From assembly GCA_041946825.1 (NCBI GenBank), contig JBHGBD010000025.1:1-64000 (forward strand): DNA of 64,000 nucleotides, in the 5' to 3' direction. The position numbers were made by a program, and so were the translations under genes. This document shows, one piece after another, positions 51,242-60,009 of the stretch. Each line of letters opens with the position of its first letter. Positions within the stretch are counted from its first letter, which is position 1. Under the pieces are notes generated by a model that had not been told where the DNA came from, did no database searches, and saw nothing but the letters and a program-made list of their open reading frames with translations. Source of the DNA: CAZTHM01 sp041946825 (lineage in GTDB: Bacteria; Acidobacteriota; Terriglobia; UBA7540).

Positions 51242-51387
51242 GAGCGCAGCGCTCCCGCGTCGTTGTTTCGGTGACGGGACGTTCTCGCATGACCTCTCGC
51301 GTTAACGCGCCTTTCTGGTTTCCCCACCTATAAGCTCACCTGTCGTGGTATGCGCCCGTCCAAAAGTCAGGTAAACTCGCTCCTGCG

Positions 51388-52497
51388 ATGCACCTCTCAA
51401 AGATACGTCTCCACTGGGTTCAAGTGCCGCTGCACGAGCCGTTCCGGATTTCGAGCGGGGCTGTGTCGTCAAAGGATGCCATCCTCGTCGAGCTGCGTTC
51501 CGGCGACCATGTTGGCTGGGGCGAAGCTTCGCCCATGGCCGGCGCTTTCTATTCTTCCGAGACGCCGGGGGGCACCTGGGAATTCTTGCGCAACAGGCTG
51601 ATCCCGAGTTTCATCGCGAAACCGGAACTCGACCCGCAGCGCTGCTCGGAACGACTGGCGGAATTTCCAGGCGAGCCTTTCGCCAAAGCAGGATTGGAAG
51701 GCGCGGTCTGGGATTTGGACGCGCAGAGACGCGGCCAGCCGCTCTGGGCGCTGCTCGGAGGCGCGGAGCGCCCGATTCCATCCGGAGCCGCGATTGGTCT
51801 GATGCCCGCGGTTTCCGACCTCCTGGCGCGAGTAGAACGATTCCTTTATGAAGGCTATCGCCGCATCAAGATCAAGATCGAGCCGGGCGCTGATATTGAA
51901 CTTGTGCGCGCGGTTCGCGAACGCTTTGGCGACATTCCCCTGATGGTTGACGCCAACGCCGCGTATCGCCGCGAGCATTTTTCCATTTTCGAAGAACTCG
52001 ACCGGTTCAGACTGATGATGATCGAGCAGCCGCTGGCGCGGGAAGCGCTGGAAGATCACGCCGAGCTGCAGCGACGGTTGCGGACGCCGATCTGTCTGGA
52101 CGAATCGGCGGAGAGCCTGGAAGCGATCAAAGCCATCGTGCGCCTCGGGAGCGGGCGCATCCTCAATATCAAAGTGCAACGCATGGGCGGGCTTTGGCCG
52201 GCGCGGCAGGCCCACGACCTGGCGCAAGCGGCCGGAATCCCGTGTTGGCTGGGAACGATGCCGGAACTCGGAATCGCCTCGGCGCAGGGGCTGCACCTGG
52301 CGACCTTGCCGAACTTCACGTTCCCGACAGACGTCGAAGCGTCGGCACGATGGTTTGTCGACGATATCATCGTGCCTCAGATCGAGGTGAGGCGCGAGGG
52401 TGTGATCCACCTGCCGCGTGGGCCGGGGATGGGCTACGCGGTGGAGGGCGGGGCCGTGGCGCGCTACCGGATTCGCCGGGAAGAATTCGCAATCTAA
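51388..52497 (+). CDS. Enolase-superfamily enzyme of the OSBS / N-acylamino-acid racemase / dipeptide epimerase type
   Basis: A 369-aa mandelate-racemase/MLE fold. Catalytic Lys pair in RIKIKIEPG (KxK), metal ligands Asp in LMVDANAAY, Glu in MIEQPLA and Asp in CLDESAES, and the second Lys in ILNIKVQRMGG. TMPELGIASAQGLHLA resembles the OSBS/NSAR subgroup. No other menaquinone gene is near, so racemase or epimerase activity is at least as likely as MenC function. There is no ribosome-binding site; TAAACT ends 11 bases upstream of ATG 51388, hinting at a very short leader. Confidence 0.85.
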   Translation: MHLSKIRLHWVQVPLHEPFRISSGAVSSKDAILVELRSGDHVGWGEASPMAGAFYSSETPGGTWEFLRNRLIPSFIAKPELDPQRCSERLAEFPGEPFAKAGLEGAVWDLDAQRRGQPLWALLGGAERPIPSGAAIGLMPAVSDLLARVERFLYEGYRRIKIKIEPGADIELVRAVRERFGDIPLMVDANAAYRREHFSIFEELDRFRLMMIEQPLAREALEDHAELQRRLRTPICLDESAESLEAIKAIVRLGSGRILNIKVQRMGGLWPARQAHDLAQAAGIPCWLGTMPELGIASAQGLHLATLPNFTFPTDVEASARWFVDDIIVPQIEVRREGVIHLPRGPGMGYAVEGGAVARYRIRREEFAI

Positions 52498-52730
52498 GCA
52501 ATCGGCTTTCCCCGACGACTCCGGCGGGGCGGCGGAGTTTCGGCGAAGCTGGCGAGCGCTTCGGCGCGCGCTGCCAGAGCCATTACATCATGCACCGCCA
52601 GCTCGAGTGCCAGGCGCCGCCAGGGATCGCGCAAAGCGCGAGTCGCCAGGTATTCCGACATCTGCAGGTGAACGCTGTGAGCCCGCTCCCACAGCTCATG
52701 AAGATCTCGGGCCATTTGATTCAAGTTCAT
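52494..52730 (-). CDS. Small helical hypothetical protein (78 aa)
   Basis: MNLNQMARDLHELWERAHSVHLQMSEYL, then RDPWRRLALELAVHDVMALAARAEALASFAE, then a basic tail PPPRRSRRGKP. A two-helix bundle is likely and the tail may bind nucleic acid. GAGGCGAG precedes ATG 52730. Its end overlaps the end of the enolase-family gene by four bases (convergent). A longer frame upstream to 52988 is not supported. Confidence 0.6.
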   Translation of the reverse strand: MNLNQMARDLHELWERAHSVHLQMSEYLATRALRDPWRRLALELAVHDVMALAARAEALASFAETPPPRRSRRGKPIA

Positions 52731-52921
52731 GATGCTCGCCTCACGCTTAATCGAAGGTTTCGAGGGGCGGCGGGTTGGTGACGCGGTCGCCGGTTTTCCT
52801 CGACCGAGAGGCCATTCATGTTTTATCATCGGCCCTTCACCCGGTAAGAATGAGATGTGGTCACGGACAGGTTTCGGCCCATGAACCGGGTCGAACCAGG
52901 CTCCAGCGAGGTATGCGACTA

Positions 52922-53896
52922 ATGATGGCGCTGACTCCCGGTCAAGTTCAATGTCGTCTTTGGCATGGATTGATTCCTGCGGTGCCAATTCCCTTCAAGG
53001 CATCGGGAGAAATCGATTCCGCGGCGCAGGAGCGCTACGTCGCCTGGACGTCCAAGCAGCCGGTGGCGGGTGTGGCGGTGTGGGCGCACACCGGCCGCGG
53101 GCTGCGATTGAGCCGAGAGCAAAGAATCCAGGTTCTGAAATCCTGGAGAGCCGGACTGGGCGATGGGAAAGTCGTCGTAGCGGGCGTGGGCGGCTTGCCG
53201 GAACGGGCGGGCGAATTCTCCGACTATCTTGAGTCGGCGCTGGAGATGGCACGCGACGCCCTCGACAGTGGCGCCCAGGCGTTTCTCGTGCACCCCCCGA
53301 GATTGTTTCATCATGTAGCTGACAACAAGAACCTCGCGCTGACCTACCACAAGGAATTGGCTGCGACGGGGGCGCCGCAGTTTCTTTTTTACCTTTACGA
53401 AGCCGCGGGAGGATTTCCGTATTCTCCAGACCTCTTGCGCGAGCTGTTCACGCTTCCCCAGGTCGCGGGCATCAAGCTGGCGACGCTCGACAGCGTCATG
53501 AAATTCCAGGAAATTGCGAACCTGCTGGCGCGCGAATTCCCCAAGCAGCTTCTGATCACCGGTGAAGACCGTTTCCTCGGTTACAGCCTGATGTGTGGGG
53601 CGCAGGCGGCCCTGATCGGCATGGGCTCGGCCTGCACGACTTTGCAGCAGCGCCTGCTGAAGGCTTACTACGACAGTGAAGCTGGCGCCTTTCTGGAGCT
53701 CTCGCGCCAAGTCGACTTGCTCTCTCAAGTCACCTTCGTTCCGCCCATGGAGGGTTATATTCGCCGTATGCTTTGGGCGCTCGTCCACCAAGGCGTGATT
53801 GGGCGCGAGTCTGCTCATGATCCCTGGGGGCCCGAACTCCCGGAAAGCGAATTCGTCGAAATAGGGAATACGCTGCGCGCGCTGGGGGAAATCTGA
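52922..53896 (+). CDS. Dihydrodipicolinate-synthase-family aldolase/dehydratase
   Basis: A 324-aa class I aldolase-type barrel. The pyruvate-binding loop reads WAHTGRGLRLS, the catalytic Tyr lies in FLFYLYEAAGG, and the Schiff-base Lys in VAGIKLATLDS. Relatives include 2-keto-3-deoxy-sugar-acid aldolases and dehydratases, so an action on 2-keto-3-deoxypentonate is possible, but the next genes suggest another pathway. ATG 52922 has GAGG ten bases upstream. The next gene starts two bases after the stop. Confidence 0.85.
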   Translation: MMALTPGQVQCRLWHGLIPAVPIPFKASGEIDSAAQERYVAWTSKQPVAGVAVWAHTGRGLRLSREQRIQVLKSWRAGLGDGKVVVAGVGGLPERAGEFSDYLESALEMARDALDSGAQAFLVHPPRLFHHVADNKNLALTYHKELAATGAPQFLFYLYEAAGGFPYSPDLLRELFTLPQVAGIKLATLDSVMKFQEIANLLAREFPKQLLITGEDRFLGYSLMCGAQAALIGMGSACTTLQQRLLKAYYDSEAGAFLELSRQVDLLSQVTFVPPMEGYIRRMLWALVHQGVIGRESAHDPWGPELPESEFVEIGNTLRALGEI

Positions 53897-53898
53897 CG

Positions 53899-55194
53899 AT
53901 GTGGGAATTCCTTCCGCCCGAAGCCCGGCTGCGCGGGTCACCCCGCCTGCGAGAGCATGACGCGCTTCAACTGCGCAAGGATTTTGGACGTTTCCGCGCC
54001 GGCCTGCCGCGTCCGCTGGAGCCATACATCCTCTCTACCTACGGCATCGACCTCACCAGCGAATACGGCGGCTTAAAACTGAAGAATCCCTTCGGAAAGG
54101 CCTCGGGCCAACTTTCATTGGCGCGGCACCAGGTGGCGAAGGACGCGGAAGCCGGCCTGGGATTTGTCGTTCTGAAGACCCTCATCGCGCAGAATCAGCT
54201 AGGCGAGCAGGCGATGCGGGAATGGGCAATTCCTGAAACGCGGATGCTGGTGGAGCGAATCCGCGGCCGCGGCGGGATAGAAGGCTGGACGGTTACGTGG
54301 AAGGGCCGCGGCTGGTTTGATACCTTTCAGGCTTACCTTCAACTCTTCGATGAATCACTTGCAATCGGCGACGCCGCTGGGATGCCAGTCGTCCCCTCCG
54401 TGAAATACCATCTGCCCACTCCGGAGGAAGACTTCTGGAAAGAGGATGAATATGCCTTCACGACTCGCGCGCTGGTTGATATCTGGACGAAGCGGCGCGT
54501 GGCGCAACCGATGCCGCTGGAAAAAGATTTCAGCCCTACGCTTGCAGGTTCCGGACGCGCCGCCCAACAGGCGAAAATTCTGGAGTGGTTGAGGAGAGTG
54601 CCCGGCCTGATGCACCGGGCGGCCCCCGGCAGGGTGGCGGTCGGCCTCAAGATTTTTAATACGCTCTTTGAAGACCGCTTCCAGCTTAGTTTGCTTGACG
54701 CCGTGCACGAGATTTCGGCCGCGCGTGAAGACCGCGCAGAATTTCTGGTGTATGCTAATCGCTTGTTCGACCCCAAGAAGAAATTTGAAGACAAGGTCGG
54801 CGTGGCCTACGGTGGACCCGACTTGAGCGACCGGAACCTGGCGGTGCTCGAAAGGTTTCTATCAGCGCGGCTGGAGTCGCCCGTTGCGGCATTGCCCGTC
54901 AGCGCGACGGGTGATATCCATTCGGGACGTATCGCCGCCGAGTACCTGTTGCGGGGAGCGTCGAGCTTCCAAATGCACACGCTGTTTCAATTACCCGACA
55001 GCGAGTTTAGGATGCAGGGCGGAGGAAAGACCGAGAAGGCGCTACACCGCCTGCTTTTTGATCCGCTTGAGGGATTTATCGCCTGGATTTTGCACTTGCG
55101 CGAAATATTCAAGTGGGAGCCGAAACTGGACATCCTTTCAATGGCGGCGTGGTGCTGCCAAAACTGGAAAGACGTTCCGGCGGCGCTTCGTTGA
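53899..55194 (+). CDS. Dihydroorotate-dehydrogenase-like FMN-barrel protein
   Basis: A 431-aa cytoplasmic protein. GGLKLKNPFGKASGQLS matches the N-terminal FMN site of DHOD/DPD enzymes, LGFVVLKTL the next strand, and PVSATGDIHSGRIAAEYLLRGASSFQMHTLFQ the phosphate-binding end of the barrel. It is about 100 residues longer than class 1 DHOD, and the canonical catalytic Cys/Ser loop is not evident. Possibly it oxidises or reduces a dihydro-ring compound. It lies between the aldolase (2 bases before) and the GNAT (12 bases after). Confidence 0.75.
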   Translation: MWEFLPPEARLRGSPRLREHDALQLRKDFGRFRAGLPRPLEPYILSTYGIDLTSEYGGLKLKNPFGKASGQLSLARHQVAKDAEAGLGFVVLKTLIAQNQLGEQAMREWAIPETRMLVERIRGRGGIEGWTVTWKGRGWFDTFQAYLQLFDESLAIGDAAGMPVVPSVKYHLPTPEEDFWKEDEYAFTTRALVDIWTKRRVAQPMPLEKDFSPTLAGSGRAAQQAKILEWLRRVPGLMHRAAPGRVAVGLKIFNTLFEDRFQLSLLDAVHEISAAREDRAEFLVYANRLFDPKKKFEDKVGVAYGGPDLSDRNLAVLERFLSARLESPVAALPVSATGDIHSGRIAAEYLLRGASSFQMHTLFQLPDSEFRMQGGGKTEKALHRLLFDPLEGFIAWILHLREIFKWEPKLDILSMAAWCCQNWKDVPAALR

Positions 55195-55206
55195 TCCGGA
55201 AAGAAG

Positions 55207-56052
55207 ATGGCGATCGAATTTCGCGTCATGACAACGGCCGAGATTCCGGGAGGGATGCGCCTGAAGGACCTCGCGGGGTGGAACCAGATCCCCGCTGACT
55301 GGGAACGCTTCCTGCGCGCCAGTCCGGAGGGCTGCTTTTATGTGGAGGAGCGAGGCCAGGTGGTTGGCACGGCGACAACGATCGTCTATGGCGGGAACGT
55401 AGCGTGGATCGGCATGGTGCTGGTTGACCCTGAACATCGCGGGCGTGGCATCGGGACGGGCCTTCTGGAAAAAACGATCGAATATCTCGACACCTGCAAG
55501 GTTCCCACAATCAAGCTCGACGCGACGCCGCAAGGCAAACCGATTTACGAGAAGCTGGGTTTTGTTTCTGAGTACGAGATCGAGCGCTGGGTTCTGCATC
55601 GCCCGGCCCCCGCCGAGATCGAATTGAAGCCCGCGCCGCTGCCTGATATTGACAGGATCGTTGAGCTGGATCTGGAAGTTTTTGGAGCCGACCGGAGTGA
55701 CTTGCTTCGCTCTCTGCATCTCGACGCGCCGGACTTCAGCCTGGCGGTTGAACTGCAAGGTGAAATCGTCGGCTACGCGCTGGGCCGTGGAGGCTCGCGC
55801 GCCGACCATCTCGGCCCCTGGATGGCATGGGACGAACCGACGGCATGGGAACTCCTGGACCACTTCCTGCGACGTTCGGCGCGCGAGACGGTTTTCGTCG
55901 ATTGCCTGAAGGACAATTCGGTGGCCCGGGCGCTGCTTCGCTCGCGGAACTTTCAATTCTCGCGCCCGCTGACCCGCATGTACCGCGGCCCCAATTCACA
56001 ACCCGGGCGCCCGGAACTACTTTGCGCCATCTTGGGGCCGGAATTTGGTTAG
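55207..56052 (+). CDS. GNAT N-acetyltransferase with C-terminal second GNAT-like domain
   Basis: A 281-aa protein. The first GNAT domain has the acetyl-CoA loop VDPEHRGRGIGTGLLEK. The second half (from about residue 140, ELKPAPLPDIDRIVELDLEVFGADRSDLL) resembles the C-terminal domain of YitH/HolE-type acetyltransferases. GGAAAG precedes ATG 55207. Part of the run aldolase, flavoprotein, GNAT and MFS; the acceptor is unknown. Confidence 0.85.
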   Translation: MAIEFRVMTTAEIPGGMRLKDLAGWNQIPADWERFLRASPEGCFYVEERGQVVGTATTIVYGGNVAWIGMVLVDPEHRGRGIGTGLLEKTIEYLDTCKVPTIKLDATPQGKPIYEKLGFVSEYEIERWVLHRPAPAEIELKPAPLPDIDRIVELDLEVFGADRSDLLRSLHLDAPDFSLAVELQGEIVGYALGRGGSRADHLGPWMAWDEPTAWELLDHFLRRSARETVFVDCLKDNSVARALLRSRNFQFSRPLTRMYRGPNSQPGRPELLCAILGPEFG

Positions 56053-56115
56053 AAAATCGAGCCTGGAAAATAGAAACTGATTCACCCCGGGACGGGAACG
56101 AGTTTCGGGTTTCTG
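56051..56115. repeat. Weak heptad-like inverted repeat between GNAT and MFS genes
   Basis: GGAAAATAGAAACT-type units (56051-56080) and GAGTTTCGGGTTTC (56099-56115) resemble the heptad elements but are short and degenerate. Confidence 0.35.
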
Positions 56116-56122
56116 CCCGCGC

Positions 56123-57379
56123 ATGCACAATCCCACCGCCTCGCCAACGCGCCTCTTCTACGGCTGGTGGATTACTTTCTCCGCCTTCCTGAACCTTTTC
56201 TTCACCGTCGGGATTGTCTATTACGGCTATCCGGTTTTTTATCCCTCGCTGGTTGAGTCGCTGGGGTTCACGCGCGCCCAGGTCACGCAGGGATTCCTTT
56301 ACGGGTTCGTCGTGGTCGGGCTGGTGCTGGGCTTTCTGGCCGGTGTTCTGATCGACCGATTTGGCCCGCGCGAAGTGATCCGTTTCGGCATAGGGTTTGT
56401 CGGCCTTTCGATGGTCGCGATGGGCTGGATGACGACCCTCTGGCAGTACTACGCGCTTTGTATCACGGAGGTTGTCGGGTACGTCCTGACCGGCCCGATT
56501 CCGAACCAGGTCCTCATCTCCAACTGGTTTCGCGCGCGCCGCGGGCGGGCCATGGGCGTGGCATATCTGGGCCTGGGAGCGGGCGGAGCTGTCGCGCCGC
56601 TGCTTATTGGCGGACTCATTGAACGCGTTGGCTGGCGCCAGGCTTTCATCATCGTCGGGATTCTAATTCTGGTTGTCCTGTTCCCTGTGGCGCAGTGGCT
56701 CACGCGCTCGAAACCCTCCGAACTGGGATTGGAAGTGGACGGAACGAGCCAGGTTGGGGAGGGGACCCCTGCCGCCGCCACTCCCTCCGTGGACTGGCGA
56801 AGCGCCACCCGCTCGCGCAACTTCTGGTTGATCATCGGCGGCGCGACACTGACCATCGGCGCGATCGGAACCGTCAGCCAGCACCTGATCCTCTTTCTGA
56901 AGGACCAGCAGTTCGTGACCGCGCAAGCCACGCGCATGGCAAGCGGCCTGTTGATTGCGAGTCTCGCGGGGCGGGTGATCGTGGGTTACTACGCCGACCG
57001 TTTCTCGAAGAAGAATGTCATGGCGCTCTTCTATCTGCTACTAGGACTGGCCATTCCCCTTCTGTTCCTCGCTCCTAACCGCATTGCCATTTGGGCGTTC
57101 GTGGTGATCTTCGGGTTCGCGATGGGCGCCGACTACATGCTGATTCCGCTCGTCACGGCGGAATGTTTCGGCCTGGCGGCCCTCGGAAAGTTGCTCGCCC
57201 TGATCATCATGGGATATTCGCTGGGCCAGTGGTTCGCGCCCTGGATCGCGGGAAAGATATTCGACACCTACAAGAGTTACGATCTGGCGTGGCTCATCAT
57301 GACCACGGCGGGAATTCTGGGCGCTGCAATCATCTACTGCATTCGCCCCGAGGATGCCGCAAAATCCGGCCAACGTTGA
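56123..57379 (+). CDS. MFS transporter, oxalate/formate antiporter (OFA)-like
   Basis: A 418-aa carrier with 12 predicted helices. FGPREVIRFGIGFVGLSM and NWFRARRGRAMGVAYLGLGAGGAVAPLLIGG are typical of the OFA/monocarboxylate branch. A cytoplasmic loop after helix 6 is followed by the second half (SKKNVMALFYLLLGLAIPLLFLA). It probably moves a carboxylate that is substrate or product of the preceding enzymes. There is no ribosome-binding site before ATG 56123. The gene converges on the cyclase gene. Confidence 0.88.
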   Translation: MHNPTASPTRLFYGWWITFSAFLNLFFTVGIVYYGYPVFYPSLVESLGFTRAQVTQGFLYGFVVVGLVLGFLAGVLIDRFGPREVIRFGIGFVGLSMVAMGWMTTLWQYYALCITEVVGYVLTGPIPNQVLISNWFRARRGRAMGVAYLGLGAGGAVAPLLIGGLIERVGWRQAFIIVGILILVVLFPVAQWLTRSKPSELGLEVDGTSQVGEGTPAAATPSVDWRSATRSRNFWLIIGGATLTIGAIGTVSQHLILFLKDQQFVTAQATRMASGLLIASLAGRVIVGYYADRFSKKNVMALFYLLLGLAIPLLFLAPNRIAIWAFVVIFGFAMGADYMLIPLVTAECFGLAALGKLLALIIMGYSLGQWFAPWIAGKIFDTYKSYDLAWLIMTTAGILGAAIIYCIRPEDAAKSGQR

Positions 57380-57427
57380 TGGCGAGGCAAGGAAAGGAGC
57401 GGGGGAGGACATCCCCCGCGCGGCACT

Positions 57428-59767
57428 CTATTTGGTCTTCATGACGTACACGCCGTCCCACTCCGTAGCGGGAGGCTCCTCGATAAGTTCCCAGCAACGC
57501 TGCACAAAAACGCGTGTCGGGCCGTCTTCGGGATAATCGCGTAACAAACCTCCGAACATTCCGATCGCGGTTTTCCAGTCACCACGGCGGTAAACTTCGA
57601 GCGCAGGATGGAAGCGCTCAACGAGCTGCCGGTCCTTCTCTCCGTCCCGGGCGTGGCCGAGGAGTTCGTAGATCCTCGCCGGCTTGGCTCTGCCCGTCAC
57701 GCGGATCAAATCGAGTTCACGCGCCAGAAACTTGTCCTGCACCGCCTGGTAAGTTGATTCGCTGATAATCAGGCGTGTGCCGAATTCCTTGTTAAGTCCC
57801 TCCAGGCGCGAGGCCAGGTTGACGTTGTCGCCCATGATGGTGAAATTGAAGCGGCGCTTGGAGCCCATGTTCCCCACCAGCATCGGGCCCGTGTTGATGC
57901 CGATCCCGATGTTCATCATGGGCTTTCCCTGCGCCTTCCAGCGGGCACGCAATACTTCGAGCGCCTGGAGCATGGCGATTCCCGCCTTGCAAGCGCGCTC
58001 CGGGTGGTCGGTTTGAGGGTACGGCGCGCCCCAAAACGCCATGATGGAATCGCCGATGTATTTGTCGAGGGTCCCCCAGTATTGGAAGATAATCTCTGTC
58101 ATTTCCGAGAGATGCTCGTTGAGCAGGTCCACCAAGGCGGCAGGGGACATCCCCTCTGAAATCGTCGTAAATCCGCGAATGTCACTAAACATCGCGGTCA
58201 GGACTCGCTCTTCACCACCCAGGCGCAACAATTCCGGCCGCTCCAAAAGCTGGTTGATGACGCTGGGCGCCACATACTGCTGGAAGGTTCCGTGTACCCT
58301 CTTTCGTTCCCGCTCTTCGAAAAAGAAACGATAGCTGACGATCGCCGCGTAGTTGACCGTCAGCGTCGCCGTAGGGAGAAATGCGGCGATCCAGGTCCGC
58401 TGCGTGGAGAAGAGGTATTGCGCCAACGCCAGAAAAAGCGCCAGGGATACGAGCAGAATCGCCGTGGCGCGGGAAGGAGGTACGACGTTCAGCAAAATTC
58501 CCGCCGCCAAGCTGAAGAGGAGGATGAAGCCGAGATCAATTAGGTTCTCGCGCGGGCCGCGGCGAATGAAACGCCCGTCCATCAAATTCTTGAGAAAGTT
58601 GGCGTGGACTTCAACCCCCGGGAAAGCTTCTTGCTGAAAGGGCGTGACCGCCATGTCGCCGATGCCCGTGGCGGTCGGTCCGACCAGAACCAACTGGTCA
58701 CGAAATGCCTCCGGAGAGACCTTCCGCTGGACGACGTCGGCGAGTGAATACGTCGGGAACGTGAGGGGCCCGCCCTCATACTTTCTGGAGCCTCCGTAGT
58801 AGTCTATTTGAACAAACCCCTCCGGATCGGTAGGAATGGAGAGCTTTCCGATGTCGATGCGCTCCAGCCCGTTGACATTGAAGATGACCGCGACCTCCTC
58901 GAGCGGACGATTCGTGTACGCCAGGTAAGCCGCCATGTCGAGAGAGGGGTAGAAATTTTCCTGAAATCGCATGACCGCCGGAATGCGCCGGACGACGCCG
59001 TCGGGATCGGGAATCACGTTGTAGTATCCGAAATTCTTGGCATACATCGCGAACGAGGGCAGGTTGGGCGAAACGCTTTCGTACCCACGGCCCGAAAAGC
59101 TTCGCGCAAACTGGGGATTCACAATCTGGGGATAGGCCTGGAAGGTCAGGTAATTCACAAACTCGGCCACCCGCTCCTGGTTCTGGGCCTGAACTTCCTC
59201 TTTGGGCAGGAGGAAGTAACCGAGGACGACGTTTTCGAATTTCGAAAGCGCGTCGGAGAATTTCTGGTCGTTGTCCGCGTCCGCCTCGAGCGTCTTGAGA
59301 TGACCGTCGAAGGATCTGTTCCGGCCACCGGCGCGCGCAGCTTTGTCGTACCGCTTTCGCACTTCCCGCAGCGCCTGGAGCGCGGAATTCTGGTCGGGCT
59401 GGGGGAAGTTCACGTCAAACGCAATCACTCGCGCCCCGGCTTCGCGCAGCACGTCGACAAGTGTCGCGAAATTGCTGCGCGGAAACGGCCAGCGGCCGAG
59501 CACATCCTGGCTCTTCTGATCGATAGCGACGATGACGACGCCTTTTCCGGCGTCCCGCGGTCCGCGGATTAGAAACCGCGTGTCCAATGTCCGCAGTTCG
59601 ACGTCGGTCAGGAAACGAAGCGCCGCGTGCTTGCCCGGAACCAAATAGAGAACCGCGTACAGGGTCAGGCTTAGCACGCACACCGCAAAACTGATCAGCA
59701 GGCCGGCCCGGTGTTTGCGGACGAACCGGAGAAGGCTTGATGCCGATGTGCCGAATGGAGAATTCAT
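57428..59767 (-). CDS. CHASE2-domain adenylate/guanylate cyclase
   Basis: A 779-aa membrane sensor. After one helix (LLISFAVCVLSLTLYAVLYLV) comes an extracellular CHASE2 domain (about 45-390: VVIVAIDQKSQDVLGRWPFPR, VIAFDVNFPQPDQ, RDQLVLVGPTATGIGDM), then three helices, then a class III cyclase domain. Metal Asp residues are in MFSDIRGFT (about 524) and YIGDSIMAFWG (about 569); LDKYIGD and GDNVNLASRL favour ATP as substrate. A short helical tail follows. It senses an external cue and makes cAMP. A FecR-domain protein is encoded just upstream. Confidence 0.92.
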   Translation of the reverse strand: MNSPFGTSASSLLRFVRKHRAGLLISFAVCVLSLTLYAVLYLVPGKHAALRFLTDVELRTLDTRFLIRGPRDAGKGVVIVAIDQKSQDVLGRWPFPRSNFATLVDVLREAGARVIAFDVNFPQPDQNSALQALREVRKRYDKAARAGGRNRSFDGHLKTLEADADNDQKFSDALSKFENVVLGYFLLPKEEVQAQNQERVAEFVNYLTFQAYPQIVNPQFARSFSGRGYESVSPNLPSFAMYAKNFGYYNVIPDPDGVVRRIPAVMRFQENFYPSLDMAAYLAYTNRPLEEVAVIFNVNGLERIDIGKLSIPTDPEGFVQIDYYGGSRKYEGGPLTFPTYSLADVVQRKVSPEAFRDQLVLVGPTATGIGDMAVTPFQQEAFPGVEVHANFLKNLMDGRFIRRGPRENLIDLGFILLFSLAAGILLNVVPPSRATAILLVSLALFLALAQYLFSTQRTWIAAFLPTATLTVNYAAIVSYRFFFEERERKRVHGTFQQYVAPSVINQLLERPELLRLGGEERVLTAMFSDIRGFTTISEGMSPAALVDLLNEHLSEMTEIIFQYWGTLDKYIGDSIMAFWGAPYPQTDHPERACKAGIAMLQALEVLRARWKAQGKPMMNIGIGINTGPMLVGNMGSKRRFNFTIMGDNVNLASRLEGLNKEFGTRLIISESTYQAVQDKFLARELDLIRVTGRAKPARIYELLGHARDGEKDRQLVERFHPALEVYRRGDWKTAIGMFGGLLRDYPEDGPTRVFVQRCWELIEEPPATEWDGVYVMKTK

Positions 59768-59889
59768 GCCTGTCTGTGCTCAGTCGTCCACGGGAAAACT
59801 GAATCTGAGTGGAAGCATATCACAGACTAGGGGGCTTACCTCACGGCCGCGGGTTGCGCGAGGATCGACCGGCAAGGGCCAGAGAAAAG

Positions 59890-59921
59890 AAAGCCTGGCG
59901 GGACATTGATCGCCAGGCTTT
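59890..59921 (-). terminator. Strong stem-loop terminator
   Basis: An 11-base perfect stem, AAAGCCTGGCG with CGCCAGGCTTT, closes a 10-base loop. Read on the minus strand it is followed by a pyrimidine tract (CTTTTCT), which fits termination of the FecR gene transcript that ends at 60010. The rest of the gap between 59768 and 60009 holds nothing else I recognise. Confidence 0.75.
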
Positions 59922-60009
59922 GATTCCGGGGTTCGCTGTGATTACCGGAGGGGGATAGGGATGTTTGCGCCATGTCTCGCCGCTGTTGCTGCCCAGGGGC
60001 GTTCTGTGG

